Origin: Microcaldota archaeon
GTDB lineage: Archaea; Micrarchaeota; Micrarchaeia; Anstonellales; JAGGVH01
Assembly: GCA_020854835.1 (NCBI GenBank)
Contig: JAHKLX010000096.1
Location: 1-49,697, forward strand
Direction: 5' to 3'
DNA: 49,697 bases
How positions within the stretch are numbered: position 1 is the stretch's first letter; every line of letters starts with the position of its first letter. The translations under genes and the position numbers were made by a program. Shown piece after piece: positions 9,001 to 17,845 of this stretch. A model generated the notes under the pieces. The model did no database searches. It was not told where the DNA came from and worked only from the letters and a program-made list of their open reading frames with translations.

Positions 9001-12000
9001 TAGTATTTATCCGAAACCTGGAACGGGTTATACCGACGAAAGAGTTGAGACATTTGACGATATAATTTGCGAAATTACAACAGAAGGTGAAGCAGATGCA
9101 ATTTTATTTAAGTGGTTTGTAAATGAAGAGGTTGTTTATACCGAACACGTTCCTTATGGGGATTTTACAAGAGAACTGTCTCATGAGGAAACATCAAAAC
9201 ATGATAACATAACATGTACTGCACAACCCTATAACGACAGCCCCCATAAGATGATTTACTGGGGCGATTTAGTTAATGATTCTTTATCAATACAAAACAT
9301 CAGACCAGAACCACCAGTTCTTATTGCCCCTCCTGATGGATCTACAATAAGGCACATGCCTGTTTATCTTGTTGTTGAATACGATGATACTGATCCAGAA
9401 GGAGATTCAGTAACTGTACATTATTATTTGAAACATGTATTGGATTCTGAATTTGAAGAAGTAAGCGATGTTGTTGTAGTTCCTGTTGGGGGCTATGAAT
9501 GGTATGCCCTAACCTTTGACGGAGAAGAATATTCTATAGAACCTGAACATTGGAATTTCCTTGCGCCGTCTGCAATAATCATGCCTTTAGTAGAAAACTT
9601 AACAATTGAACCAAGACCTGTTTATCCTGATGACAACATGGCATGCTCTGGCTACATAAAAAGTTTAGATGAAGAATACAATGTAGTTTTTGTATGGCAA
9701 GTTCGCAACAATTTGGGAGAATGGGTAAACACAGATTATTCATGGAGTTTTGACCTTCCAGAAGGGACAGAATGGAACTATTATGAAACAGAGCCAATAA
9801 CTGGAATGGCAACTGATGAATTATGGAAATGTGTTGTTTTATTTGAAGGCAGAGAAATCGATTATGATACAATCATAATTGGGGATGTTGCTCCCACAAT
9901 AAGATTAATATCTCCAGAAAACAACACACTTGTTGAACCACCTACAACTTTAACATGGGAAGGTTATGATCCTGGTGAAGATGATTTGATATACACTTTA
10001 TATATAAATGATGAACCTGTTTATTTTGGTTCTGAACAAGAATACATTTTCAATGCATTAGACAGTATTTCAGTATATCATTGGTATGTAACAGTTACTG
10101 ACAGCCGTTCAACAATTGAATCAGAAACATGGATGTTTACAACTTTGAATTTCCCCTGCCCTGATGTATATATCTCTCCTGATGAACCAACCAATGAAAA
10201 CAATTTAGTTTGTCATGTTTCCGGAAATGTAGATGAATTAGTTGAAGTATTTGGGAATGTCAGAGCAGATATAAGATGGTATAAAAACGGTGTTTTCAGT
10301 GAGCAAGGAGATAATTTAGACTGTACTTCAGGTTCTTGTACTAGTGTGTTGGATAGCAGTTTCACATCTCCTGGAGAAATTTGGGAATGCAAAGCCAAAT
10401 ACTATGTGAGGTACAATGATTTATCATATTTTGGATGCACAGGAAATGACAGTGTTTTAATATACTCTGAAATTCCAGTCATTGTTTTAATCAAACCTGA
10501 AGATTCTGAAAATTTTGATTTTGAGAATAACAATTATTTGATTGATTTTGAATGGATGGGATCTGGCATACTACCATTAAATTATTTGCTATATATAGAC
10601 GGTTCTCAAATTAATATGGCGGACAGCACAACCTATTCAACATATATTGCTCCTGGAACTCATGAGTGGTATGTTATTGCGTATGATGAAGAAAATTATG
10701 CAGAATCAGAACACAGAACATTCACAGTTTCAACAATTTATCCTTGTGAATTAACAGTTAATATGCAAAGACCAACATTTGGAAGAGAGCCTATCACAGT
10801 TGATATAGATGTAAGTCCAACCATCAGAACTTTATCAATAGTGTGGGGAACACCAGTTGTTGCAAATTTGTATTGCACAGATGGTACAGACTTTTTAAAT
10901 GAAATTATGGATTGTTATGATGGATGTGAATACATTATTTCTGGAGAACATGTTAATACTGGAGAAAATTGGCATTGTTCAGCTTATTTACAAGAAGATT
11001 TTGAAAATTATGCTGAAATGAGCTGTTCAGTTTATGACAGTTTAACTGTGGGAAATAATATTGACACACCCCCCGTAATAGATTCTGTAGAAATTAATCC
11101 TGTAGAAGATGGAATAGTTTGTGATGTTATCGCAAATGATTTGGAAAGCGAAACACTAGAAATCACAGTTATATGGTATCACAACAACCAGCCTGGTGAA
11201 TATTTGGGAGGATCACAAGATTGCGAAGCTGGAGAAGTTTGCAGTTTCAATATACCCGTTGAATTAGATGAAGACGAAGAATGTGACCAATGGATTTGTG
11301 AAGCGAAAGCATTTGATAACAGAATCTCATCAGATTGGATAAGATCAGAACCTTATGGTTCTTTCTCAGAAGATTGCGAATGTGAAACCTATTATGACAC
11401 AAACATTTTCAATTTCTTTGTGCATTTCCGACCTATTGGTCAAACATCAAAGATCTATCTTTCAGATAGTTTAGGAAATCCTGATTTCGCAGGAGATTAC
11501 TACACATTGTATTATCACAATTATCCCGTTTATCTAAATCCTGTTCCAACTCCTTACACAATCTCATCTGGTGAAAGTTTAACATTTGCAGATGTGGAAT
11601 ATACATTCTATTTTGATTTTGTTAGCGAAACACCTTCTTGGGAAAACGTTGTAACTGTTTGCAAACATGGTAATATTGAAGAAAATATTCCTCCTGAAAT
11701 TTTTAATGTGGGCATAACACCTGCAGGAATGGAGGAAGGAGTTGGATGTGCAGTTTTAGTTGATGATGTAGATAATGATTATGTTGATGTAAATATTGAA
11801 TGGTATCACAATGGAGAACATATGTCCGAATATGACGAAATCCGAACATGCGAAACAAATCCTGCTGAACCATGTATAGGTTCTGGAATTGGTATTCCCG
11901 GACCAAACTTTGATGATCCGTGCGATCAGTGGGTATGTGAAGCTCAAGCATATGATGGAATTGATTATTCTGAAATAGTTGCTTCTAATCCTTTAGGAAA

Positions 12001-15000
12001 TTATAATGAAGATGAATGCAACTCAGAACCAAGACCTTGCATAAGCGAATGTACTACTTTAATACAACCAGGTTACTATGAACTCTGCAATGATATAGAT
12101 GTTAACAGTGTTGATGAATTAATAGGGGGAGTTAGGTGTATAAACATTGCTTCAGATGACGTTCATTTAAATTGTAATGAATATGCAATTAGAAACCTCT
12201 TTGCTCCTCAATCTTGGATGGGAATTTATGTATACCAGCAAGACAATATCACACTTGAAAAGTGTCATGCTGAAAATTGGAATTATGGAATAATGATATG
12301 GTCTTCAACCAATTCAAATATTCATTCCAATACTGCTGAAAATAATAAACAGGGGTTAACTGTTTATGCATATTCAAACAATAATATATTCCATAATAAT
12401 ATTTTAACCAACAATGAGTTAGGTTTAGTTCTTAATAGGTATTCATACAGCAACGATTATGAAAATAATATGGCGTGTGGAAACACTCTGCGCGATATTC
12501 GCGTAATTCAAAACGAAGATAGATCGTTGGGAAACACTTTCCAAGAAAATACCTGTGACAGTGTTGATTCTGAAGAATACAACAGAGAACATTATTGTGA
12601 TTATTACTGTACAGGACCTGAGCCCAACACTCCACCCTCAATTAATCTAGTTTTACCAGAAAATGATTCAAGTCTTCATTTAACAACTGATTACCCCGAT
12701 ATAACATTTGAATGGGATGGCAATGATGCAGAGGGTGATGTTTTAAGCTATAATCTCTATTACGCATGCGATTATGAAGAATATAATTTATTATATTCTG
12801 GAATTGATGAATCCTATACAACATCTAATTTAGATGGATGCAGACTTGTACAATGGTATGTAGATGCCAGTGATGATGAATACACAACAACATCAGATGA
12901 ATGGATTTTCCACATATCATACGAATATCCATGTTCACAAGAATTAACTTATTCGCCAAATCCTGCTTATGAAGGCAGAGACATTACTGTAACATTGGCT
13001 ATGGATTCTCAAATGACCGACTGGTATGATTATTGGGGTCTGAGTTACGAAGGAAGTATTTTCTGTGAAAATCATGATGCCGAATATCAGTTAAGCGAAT
13101 CAGTTGACTGTACAGATGGAACATGCTTTATTATTTTGGAAGACGTTCCCCTTGGTGAAATGAGCTGTAGCGCATTTGTCGGAGACGATATTTGTGTAGC
13201 AAATTTAGATTTTGAAGTTTTAGAATACACAGAAACATATTTGCCAGATTTGATAGGGGTCATTATACATCCTACTTTGGTTAGTGAAGACTATATTACA
13301 TGTATTCCTTTGATAAATTATATAGACTATGAATACGTGGGCGTTTCAATTGAGTGGTATCACAATGGGGAATATATGCCAGAATATGACGAAATCAGAA
13401 CATGCAGGGCAGATGTAGTGACTGAACCTTGTAGAAATGATTCTTCAACCGTACCCAATCCTATGGGTGCGCCTTGCGACCAATGGGTATGTAAAGCAAC
13501 CGCATTTGATGGTGAAATTTATTCGTCTACAAAAACTTCAAGTCCTTGGGGGCATTACAATGAAGATGAATGTGGGGACGAAGTTCCAGAACCCGAGCCC
13601 AACATTCCACCAGAGGTAGTTGCAATAGTTCCTGAAAATATGTCGCATATGTGTACTTATGAGTGTGAGGCTGTTGATTTTATGTGGGCAGGTTATGATG
13701 AAGATATGGATGAAGTAACCTATACTTTGTATTTAACCACACCAACAGATGAACAATCTATTAATATGGGAATTTTGACAGAATACTATGCCGAATTCTG
13801 TGATGCAGGTGTTTATGAATGGTATGTTGTTGTTGATGACGGCACAACTACAACACAAACAGAAAAAATGTATTTCGAAATTGGATACTTGCCAATGATT
13901 TATTCAATCAATCCTCCTGAATTTAGTTTGGTTGAAACAGGTCAGATGATTCAATTTGAAGTAGATAATACAGTTGGTCCAACATCCTTTACTTTTGAAT
14001 GGGACAATGATGGTACAAGCCCATACAAAAATGCACTTTGCGAGCCAGCCGTTGAAGGTGAAGATACTTTATTGTGCCACGACGTACCTGTTTTACCAGA
14101 TGAACCTGGAGAGCATAAAGTTAGAGTGTATTTTGGAAATCCTGGCGATTATGGAGAATGTTATTATCAAAATGAATTTACATTTTATATAGACGAACTC
14201 CCAAATGAGGCTCCTGTTGTCAATCTAATCTATCCTGCAAACCACCAATCAATACAATGTGGCGCAACAGTTGATTTCGAATGGGAAGTAATTGATGAGG
14301 ATATCGTTGACAACAGATTATACATCAACAGTATTTCAAGAACTGGTGAGGTTTATGATTTGGGAGAAAGTACATCATTCAGTTGGACAGCACCAGAAAA
14401 CGAACAAAGCTATGAATGGTATGTAGTTGTTAACGATGAAGTGAATTCACCCGTTGAATCTGCTCCCTGGATATTTGATGTAGTATGTCCTGATGAAGAA
14501 AGGGCATTTATCACAACTCCCTATCCAAATCAATTATTTATTCAACAAACATCTGGTACGGATTTAGAACTGAATGTTGAATGGATTGGAGAACCTGGAA
14601 CTTATGAACTTTGCATATCTGGAACATCAACCAAATGTTCAGATATCTACGGAAACAGTGGAACTGTAACATTAAATAATACAATGGGCAGAACATATAT
14701 AAATTATGAAATTTCCCTAAATAAAGACAGTGTTTTCCAAGACTCGGTCACGGTTACCTATGCAGACGAATTAAAAGTAATATCTCCAAACGTTAAATTC
14801 ATCGGAATGCAAGGAAATAAATTAGTGTGTCAAGGAAATGTAATTGCACAAGACGAAAGAGTTGTGGGTGAAACAAGAACTGTAACTGTTGATCTGTTTA
14901 AATTATATGATTCACCAACTAGGATAGTTGAAAGAAAAACAGATACTTTAACTGTTGGAAGCGAATACAGTTATATCGAGGTTTCAGGTGAGAACTTAGA

Positions 15001-15436
15001 ACCGGGAACCTATAAATGTAATGTGATGCACACAACTCTGTATGGCGGAGGACATTCATTGGCCTCTGCAACTTATGTTATAGAAGAAGGAACATTACAA
15101 GAATCACAAATAATTCCAATTCCACTATCCCCTGATACTTTAATTCCAATAGGCATAATAAATCCTAATGCCCAAACAATCAATCCAACAATCATCACAC
15201 CACAAATTATAAACCAACCACTACCTCTGCCACCACAAGCAATAAATACTGCAATAATACAAAAACCAAATGATTCTAAACCTCCATTTAAACCACCAAA
15301 TGGGAATACTATTACACCTTCATCATCTTCAACAAGTAGTGGTGGTTCATCTTCAGAGACATCATCAGCAACTAATCCTGCCCCGATTCCAAGCAAAAAC
15401 ACAATTATTTCAAAAGCACATATAAGGAAAAACTAA
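6059..15436 (+). CDS. Giant secreted surface protein with Ig-like modules and two beta-helix blocks (3125 aa)
   Basis: An N-terminal signal peptide (residues 1-24: basic start, long hydrophobic stretch, then SAC) marks it as exported. Residues about 95-260 are a right-handed beta-helix-like block (repeated NGSNVKLIGN, NNTNAHVVGN, ENGYAVVEYN). From about 460 a series of Ig/fibronectin-like modules follows. Each begins near PxNxT and ends in a Y-x-WYV-x-x-x-DG motif, at roughly 525, 736, 946, 1146, 1340, 1534, 2263, 2586 and 2784. Three cysteine-rich modules carry xEWYHNGE or a close variant and a CDQW(V/I)C motif (about 1705, 1913, 2431). A second, NosD-like beta-helix lies at about 1995-2180. 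The C-terminal 110 residues are Pro/Ser/Thr-rich with no transmembrane anchor. N-glycosylation sequons are frequent. Adhesion or a sheath role is likely but inferred. GAGGTG at 6046 supports the start. Confidence 0.85.
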   Translation: MNYKLVLILAIIGMILATSTVSACLLFNDPTTWDQNGNGIPDVESYNVLSYRIVEDTSLCYGQTFIQLIVDEDISVTCGAVKSRGELKSNPMYGHAVIIMQENSTMQECTIVSLYENQSTILVNGSNVKLIGNTFSKFAVYINNTNAHVVGNSFLETYGVSVNDYGSALIFDNRFSGLNSLEMNNGYAHFSCNAVDTTNGVIIENGYAVVEYNTITSTNAVQVSGGMGDILYNNILSSIHGLVASGSSDHPEIYDYEVIGNSVLNRYGTTSIDWTGIDAYFMDNAFCSGSVSADGEWGTGNYCDYSLDCTSCELYDERYTELVCPYSYNGELLEAYIGEPDDYDYTEFLPTYIYTRPIYVKEIYTTDNLTVHANNLENRRYSRLGAIGLFNGIPVDEDDPLFSFNKAQEVVDLDSSEVDYYYTYNSEYTRKGNEYFGLIWFPKLYTTLDSQFILMKFIVLNSPPENITLHPANESTFLPDHISVWAEADDADGDELNFEYHVIYPDGLELLSNDDIYTEFYGPGTYEWYVIVSDGEAYVESVHYFFTVNRTSGIDEIIFEPVGSGAVYDRVDTIDDLICSVKPSGVFDLDYEYVQFKFFVNDVEVYSELSYDYADGWFSSTLDFSHTQKDDVVECRAYTIWDESNYDSDEIVSAFLTIENTPPTIDGMLPENHTSVNDYLEEGIISFLAETSDIDADEVICTLYISEYIEGRSLPDPEEFYSEDCEWDIDMEYGRYIWYVVATDGDDDTTSELRYLNIGPRTPYIESVDLIQVNGVREYWETYDDMLVNINFNPYSSTTVALLFIGVNCTLEDSGFVCDSELVNTSLPCGTGNCEYVLDNIYTNKHDNLTVYVEGLTQGIWEVPSLNNFTGYVYINNIPPEFEEFYPLNNTIMSVYNVVDFEFPAEDLDDTILHYTMYIHKEDIPILSYEGTEPYTSFDLLPYHAGNYTWYVEVTDGEVVVTSEVYHFELVDPYPTGEIEISIYPKPGTGYTDERVETFDDIICEITTEGEADAILFKWFVNEEVVYTEHVPYGDFTRELSHEETSKHDNITCTAQPYNDSPHKMIYWGDLVNDSLSIQNIRPEPPVLIAPPDGSTIRHMPVYLVVEYDDTDPEGDSVTVHYYLKHVLDSEFEEVSDVVVVPVGGYEWYALTFDGEEYSIEPEHWNFLAPSAIIMPLVENLTIEPRPVYPDDNMACSGYIKSLDEEYNVVFVWQVRNNLGEWVNTDYSWSFDLPEGTEWNYYETEPITGMATDELWKCVVLFEGREIDYDTIIIGDVAPTIRLISPENNTLVEPPTTLTWEGYDPGEDDLIYTLYINDEPVYFGSEQEYIFNALDSISVYHWYVTVTDSRSTIESETWMFTTLNFPCPDVYISPDEPTNENNLVCHVSGNVDELVEVFGNVRADIRWYKNGVFSEQGDNLDCTSGSCTSVLDSSFTSPGEIWECKAKYYVRYNDLSYFGCTGNDSVLIYSEIPVIVLIKPEDSENFDFENNNYLIDFEWMGSGILPLNYLLYIDGSQINMADSTTYSTYIAPGTHEWYVIAYDEENYAESEHRTFTVSTIYPCELTVNMQRPTFGREPITVDIDVSPTIRTLSIVWGTPVVANLYCTDGTDFLNEIMDCYDGCEYIISGEHVNTGENWHCSAYLQEDFENYAEMSCSVYDSLTVGNNIDTPPVIDSVEINPVEDGIVCDVIANDLESETLEITVIWYHNNQPGEYLGGSQDCEAGEVCSFNIPVELDEDEECDQWICEAKAFDNRISSDWIRSEPYGSFSEDCECETYYDTNIFNFFVHFRPIGQTSKIYLSDSLGNPDFAGDYYTLYYHNYPVYLNPVPTPYTISSGESLTFADVEYTFYFDFVSETPSWENVVTVCKHGNIEENIPPEIFNVGITPAGMEEGVGCAVLVDDVDNDYVDVNIEWYHNGEHMSEYDEIRTCETNPAEPCIGSGIGIPGPNFDDPCDQWVCEAQAYDGIDYSEIVASNPLGNYNEDECNSEPRPCISECTTLIQPGYYELCNDIDVNSVDELIGGVRCINIASDDVHLNCNEYAIRNLFAPQSWMGIYVYQQDNITLEKCHAENWNYGIMIWSSTNSNIHSNTAENNKQGLTVYAYSNNNIFHNNILTNNELGLVLNRYSYSNDYENNMACGNTLRDIRVIQNEDRSLGNTFQENTCDSVDSEEYNREHYCDYYCTGPEPNTPPSINLVLPENDSSLHLTTDYPDITFEWDGNDAEGDVLSYNLYYACDYEEYNLLYSGIDESYTTSNLDGCRLVQWYVDASDDEYTTTSDEWIFHISYEYPCSQELTYSPNPAYEGRDITVTLAMDSQMTDWYDYWGLSYEGSIFCENHDAEYQLSESVDCTDGTCFIILEDVPLGEMSCSAFVGDDICVANLDFEVLEYTETYLPDLIGVIIHPTLVSEDYITCIPLINYIDYEYVGVSIEWYHNGEYMPEYDEIRTCRADVVTEPCRNDSSTVPNPMGAPCDQWVCKATAFDGEIYSSTKTSSPWGHYNEDECGDEVPEPEPNIPPEVVAIVPENMSHMCTYECEAVDFMWAGYDEDMDEVTYTLYLTTPTDEQSINMGILTEYYAEFCDAGVYEWYVVVDDGTTTTQTEKMYFEIGYLPMIYSINPPEFSLVETGQMIQFEVDNTVGPTSFTFEWDNDGTSPYKNALCEPAVEGEDTLLCHDVPVLPDEPGEHKVRVYFGNPGDYGECYYQNEFTFYIDELPNEAPVVNLIYPANHQSIQCGATVDFEWEVIDEDIVDNRLYINSISRTGEVYDLGESTSFSWTAPENEQSYEWYVVVNDEVNSPVESAPWIFDVVCPDEERAFITTPYPNQLFIQQTSGTDLELNVEWIGEPGTYELCISGTSTKCSDIYGNSGTVTLNNTMGRTYINYEISLNKDSVFQDSVTVTYADELKVISPNVKFIGMQGNKLVCQGNVIAQDERVVGETRTVTVDLFKLYDSPTRIVERKTDTLTVGSEYSYIEVSGENLEPGTYKCNVMHTTLYGGGHSLASATYVIEEGTLQESQIIPIPLSPDTLIPIGIINPNAQTINPTIITPQIINQPLPLPPQAINTAIIQKPNDSKPPFKPPNGNTITPSSSSTSSGGSSSETSSATNPAPIPSKNTIISKAHIRKN

Positions 15437-15464
15437 TTTTTCCTTTTTCTTTTTATTATTAAAA
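15437..15464 (+). terminator. Oligo-T terminator region between convergent genes
   Basis: The 28 bases between the giant gene's stop and the end of the opposite gene are mainly T-runs interrupted by CC and C, with A/T continuing after. Oligo-T tracts terminate archaeal transcription without needing a hairpin. Confidence 0.4.
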
Positions 15465-15956
15465 TTAATCTAGAATCTCTCCAAAATCAGTAATTATACC
15501 TTTTACAGCAGAGGAAGTTTCACTTTGTATAACTGCTTTGTAAATACTTTCTTCAAAACCTGTGTTTCTAACTATATATGTTCCAATTACGTTTCCTATT
15601 TTATCAAATTTAGGTATCAACGACTCACCTGTCTCAAGAAATACAGATGGTTTTTTTTCATCAATATCTTCAATTATTTCTCCTAAAACTCTCAGAACTC
15701 TATTATCGTGTTTAAACAAAATAAATTTTCTTATTTTTGTATCGTCATCAATTATAACATTAACTATAGAACTGTTGTTTATTTTTGTATTCGATCGGAT
15801 GGATTCCTTAAGAATTCTAAGGGTTTCATCATCTCCATCTTTAACAATATGTTGAAAATTTTGATGTGAAAATAAAGTATTCATATTCTCGGGTGCTTCT
15901 GCAATTATGCGAATAGTATGTTCTCCAATCCTTGTAACAAATATTCCCTTTTTCAT
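15465..15956 (-). CDS. Unknown protein, 163 aa
   Basis: I do not recognise this protein. It is soluble, with alternating hydrophobic and charged segments that suggest an alpha/beta fold, and has no cysteine, signal peptide or membrane segment. The start is supported by AGGTGA 4 nt before the ATG at 15956 and a TATA-like TTTAAATAC at 15990-15998. It lies just downstream of nreA on the same strand. However, the promoter between them points to its own transcript, so a shared function is not indicated. Confidence 0.7.
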   Translation of the reverse strand: MKKGIFVTRIGEHTIRIIAEAPENMNTLFSHQNFQHIVKDGDDETLRILKESIRSNTKINNSSIVNVIIDDDTKIRKFILFKHDNRVLRVLGEIIEDIDEKKPSVFLETGESLIPKFDKIGNVIGTYIVRNTGFEESIYKAVIQSETSSAVKGIITDFGEILD

Positions 15957-16006
15957 ACTTTCACCTATGGTATTTAATGGTTATGCATGTATTTAAACAT
16001 ATCGTT

Positions 16007-17167
16007 TCAATTAAAATCAAATAATTTTTTTTGTTTCAATATTTCATCTTTTTTCAAATATTTATTTAAATCAACTTTAAGAAGGGGTTTGATATATTCA
16101 ATTACTTCATTTAATTTATCAAATACGGCGGGCATATTTTGCATAGCTCTTCTAACGTTTTCCCGAACCTGCCAAACTCCCACAGGGATTGAATATTCCG
16201 AATCAATTTCTCTAAATACAATTGCTTTTGCTTGTTTTCTCCTGAGATATAGATGTTCAACAACCCCGTATCTTGCAGCATAATAACCTCCTGCTTGAGA
16301 AGACGCATATTTTTTTCTGCCTTTGAAGGGTTCATATTCATGGTTAAAGCCCCAGTTATCACCATGCCAGGGAGATCCCAATGGCCATGCTTCAAATTGT
16401 TCATATTCCCAGGGTCCAGGTATTAGAACTATAACAAACCTGTTGTGTAAAAATTCATTAACATAAACCTCATATTTATCAATTTGTTTGAACTCACGTA
16501 TTTCAGTTAAATTATTTTTTACTATAATATCATCAACAGATGTTATGGCCCACCTACTAGGTACTAGCCTGCGATTTTTTTCTTTTCCCAGAATTCCTGC
16601 ACTCATAAGTCTTGTTGTGTAATACACATCAGTTTTCAAAGAAATTTTCATAACTGATTCATTTGCAAGAAGGTCGTCATTCAATACACTATATGTGACG
16701 CGAGGAATTTTTGGATTGTCTATCAATTTAATTCTTTTTAATGGTGCACTAAATCCTGAAGGTATAGTGTACTGGCTGAAAACAGGATTGAGGAGAGGCT
16801 TATATTTAAAATCTACTTCCATGGAGACTGGGGCGTAGGACAGCAAACTATCGTTTATGTCTTCATTCAATTGGTTTTTTACAAATGATTTTCCAATACC
16901 CATCATATTCAACCCAAATTGAGTTATTATTTTTGAATATGTTTTTCCATACATCAAAGATGGGTTTGCAGAATATTCCGGACTATTTAATGAAAACATA
17001 CTACCTATTTTCACATTGGGATATCCATAAGATCCAATTAACAGATTTGGAGGAGTGGGCCCATAGAAACTATCAGAAAGTTTTATGTTTTCAGTTGATT
17101 TTTTTAAAGAGTAATAGTATTGTTTTTTTAATTCATCGATTCTTTGTTTTGATAAAAAATTATCCAT
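16007..17167 (-). CDS. nreA: NreA-type archaeal DNA repair protein
   Basis: This 386-residue protein matches the archaeal Nre family. PPNLLIGSYGYPNVKIGSM lies near 39-57 and RRLVPSRWAITSVDDII near 200-216. The C-terminus ends in QKKLFDFN (Q379, L382, F385), a PCNA-interacting (PIP) box. Nre proteins act with the sliding clamp in the response to DNA damage; the biochemistry is not settled. As I recall, many family members begin with a four-cysteine zinc-binding segment. Here the N-terminus has no cysteines at all, and the conserved domain starts after about 35 residues. The gene overlaps the kinase gene upstream by one base (TAATG), so the two are translated from one mRNA. Confidence 0.88.
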   Translation of the reverse strand: MDNFLSKQRIDELKKQYYYSLKKSTENIKLSDSFYGPTPPNLLIGSYGYPNVKIGSMFSLNSPEYSANPSLMYGKTYSKIITQFGLNMMGIGKSFVKNQLNEDINDSLLSYAPVSMEVDFKYKPLLNPVFSQYTIPSGFSAPLKRIKLIDNPKIPRVTYSVLNDDLLANESVMKISLKTDVYYTTRLMSAGILGKEKNRRLVPSRWAITSVDDIIVKNNLTEIREFKQIDKYEVYVNEFLHNRFVIVLIPGPWEYEQFEAWPLGSPWHGDNWGFNHEYEPFKGRKKYASSQAGGYYAARYGVVEHLYLRRKQAKAIVFREIDSEYSIPVGVWQVRENVRRAMQNMPAVFDKLNEVIEYIKPLLKVDLNKYLKKDEILKQKKLFDFN

Positions 17168-17751
17168 TATTTTTCCCCAACTTCATTCCTAATTTGTTCA
17201 ACTAATTTTTGTACATCATATTTGAGTTCTTCTATTGTTTCTTCGTTAATTATTATATAATCTGCCACTTCTACACAATCTTGTATTGATTGTTTATTGG
17301 GGTCTGTATTTTTTCTTTCTAAATTTTCAATTCTAATAAATTCTTCAAAATTTGAAGCATCTTTTTCTCCCCTATTTCTACCTATGAGCCTTTGGTATCT
17401 TATTTTTTCATCAGCTTCAACATGCAAAACTCTAAAATTGGAAAAGCGCTCGCGCAAAAGTTTTATTGTTGTTGGATGTCGTATAGATGTTATAACAAAA
17501 TCTTGTTTTTGATTTTTAATGTCTTGTTTTATTGTTTCAGTTATTCTATCTGCCAATACTTCTATTCCAAATTCTTCTCTCAATTCCACTCCTTTTTTTA
17601 TCAAGTTTTCCCTAGTTAGTTCTTTACCTTCTTTTTTAAGTTCATCCCTAATTATATTGGAGAGCGAATAATGTGTGAAACCCATCTTCTCTAATATTTC
17701 GGCAGCAGTGTCTTTTCCAGATAAATTATATCCTACAATTCCAATAATCAT
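17167..17751 (-). CDS. P-loop nucleotide/CoA-type kinase (UPF0200-like)
   Basis: The 194-residue protein starts with a Walker A loop, GYNLSGKDT, at about residues 7-15. It then follows the layout of nucleoside monophosphate and dephospho-CoA kinases: a helical acceptor-binding region, an ITSIRHP strand/loop near 90, a lid-like RYQRLIGRNRGEKD near 125, and an acidic C-terminal helix. It resembles archaeal UPF0200 kinase-like proteins; the substrate is not known to me. ATG at 17751 is chosen over GTG at 17760 because the GTG lies inside the ribosome binding site AGGTGA, which is well spaced from the ATG. It is co-transcribed with nreA (one-base overlap). Confidence 0.75.
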   Translation of the reverse strand: MIIGIVGYNLSGKDTAAEILEKMGFTHYSLSNIIRDELKKEGKELTRENLIKKGVELREEFGIEVLADRITETIKQDIKNQKQDFVITSIRHPTTIKLLRERFSNFRVLHVEADEKIRYQRLIGRNRGEKDASNFEEFIRIENLERKNTDPNKQSIQDCVEVADYIIINEETIEELKYDVQKLVEQIRNEVGEK

Positions 17752-17776
17752 GATATTCACCTTTTGATAAATTTTC

Positions 17777-17835
17777 TGGCTCAGCAGTTACTCCGGTCAT
17801 CACACTATCAGACTGGGATGGTTTCATCATAGCCG
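17777..17835 (-). ncRNA. C/D box sRNA guiding 2'-O-methylation
   Basis: The minus strand holds a complete archaeal C/D arrangement. C box ATGATGA (17830-17824), a 12-nt guide (17823-17812), D' box CTGA (17811-17808), a 4-nt spacer, C' box GTGATGA (17803-17797), a second 12-nt guide (17796-17785) and D box CTGA (17784-17781) follow in order. A short terminal stem is formed by GGC before the C box and GCC after the D box. A TATA box, TTTTTATAC (17856-17864), is centred 25 nt before the expected 5' end. The D' guide (AACCATCCCAGT) would select the G in ACTGG of its target; the D guide (CCGGAGTAACTG) would select the second U in CAGTT. L7Ae, Nop5 and fibrillarin would form the particle. The targets were not searched. 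Confidence 0.88.
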
Positions 17836-17845
17836 TATTTATTAT

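Noticed and set aside
15073..15402. A 109-codon frame opposite the C-terminal tail of the giant protein
   Set aside because: It arises from low-complexity Pro/Ser/Thr codons on the other strand, and no ribosome binding site or TATA box precedes it.
17752..17760. GTG at 17760 as start of the P-loop kinase
   Set aside because: The GTG is part of the ribosome binding site AGGTGA that serves the ATG at 17751. The same reasoning moves the starts at 25431 and 46578 to the following ATGs.
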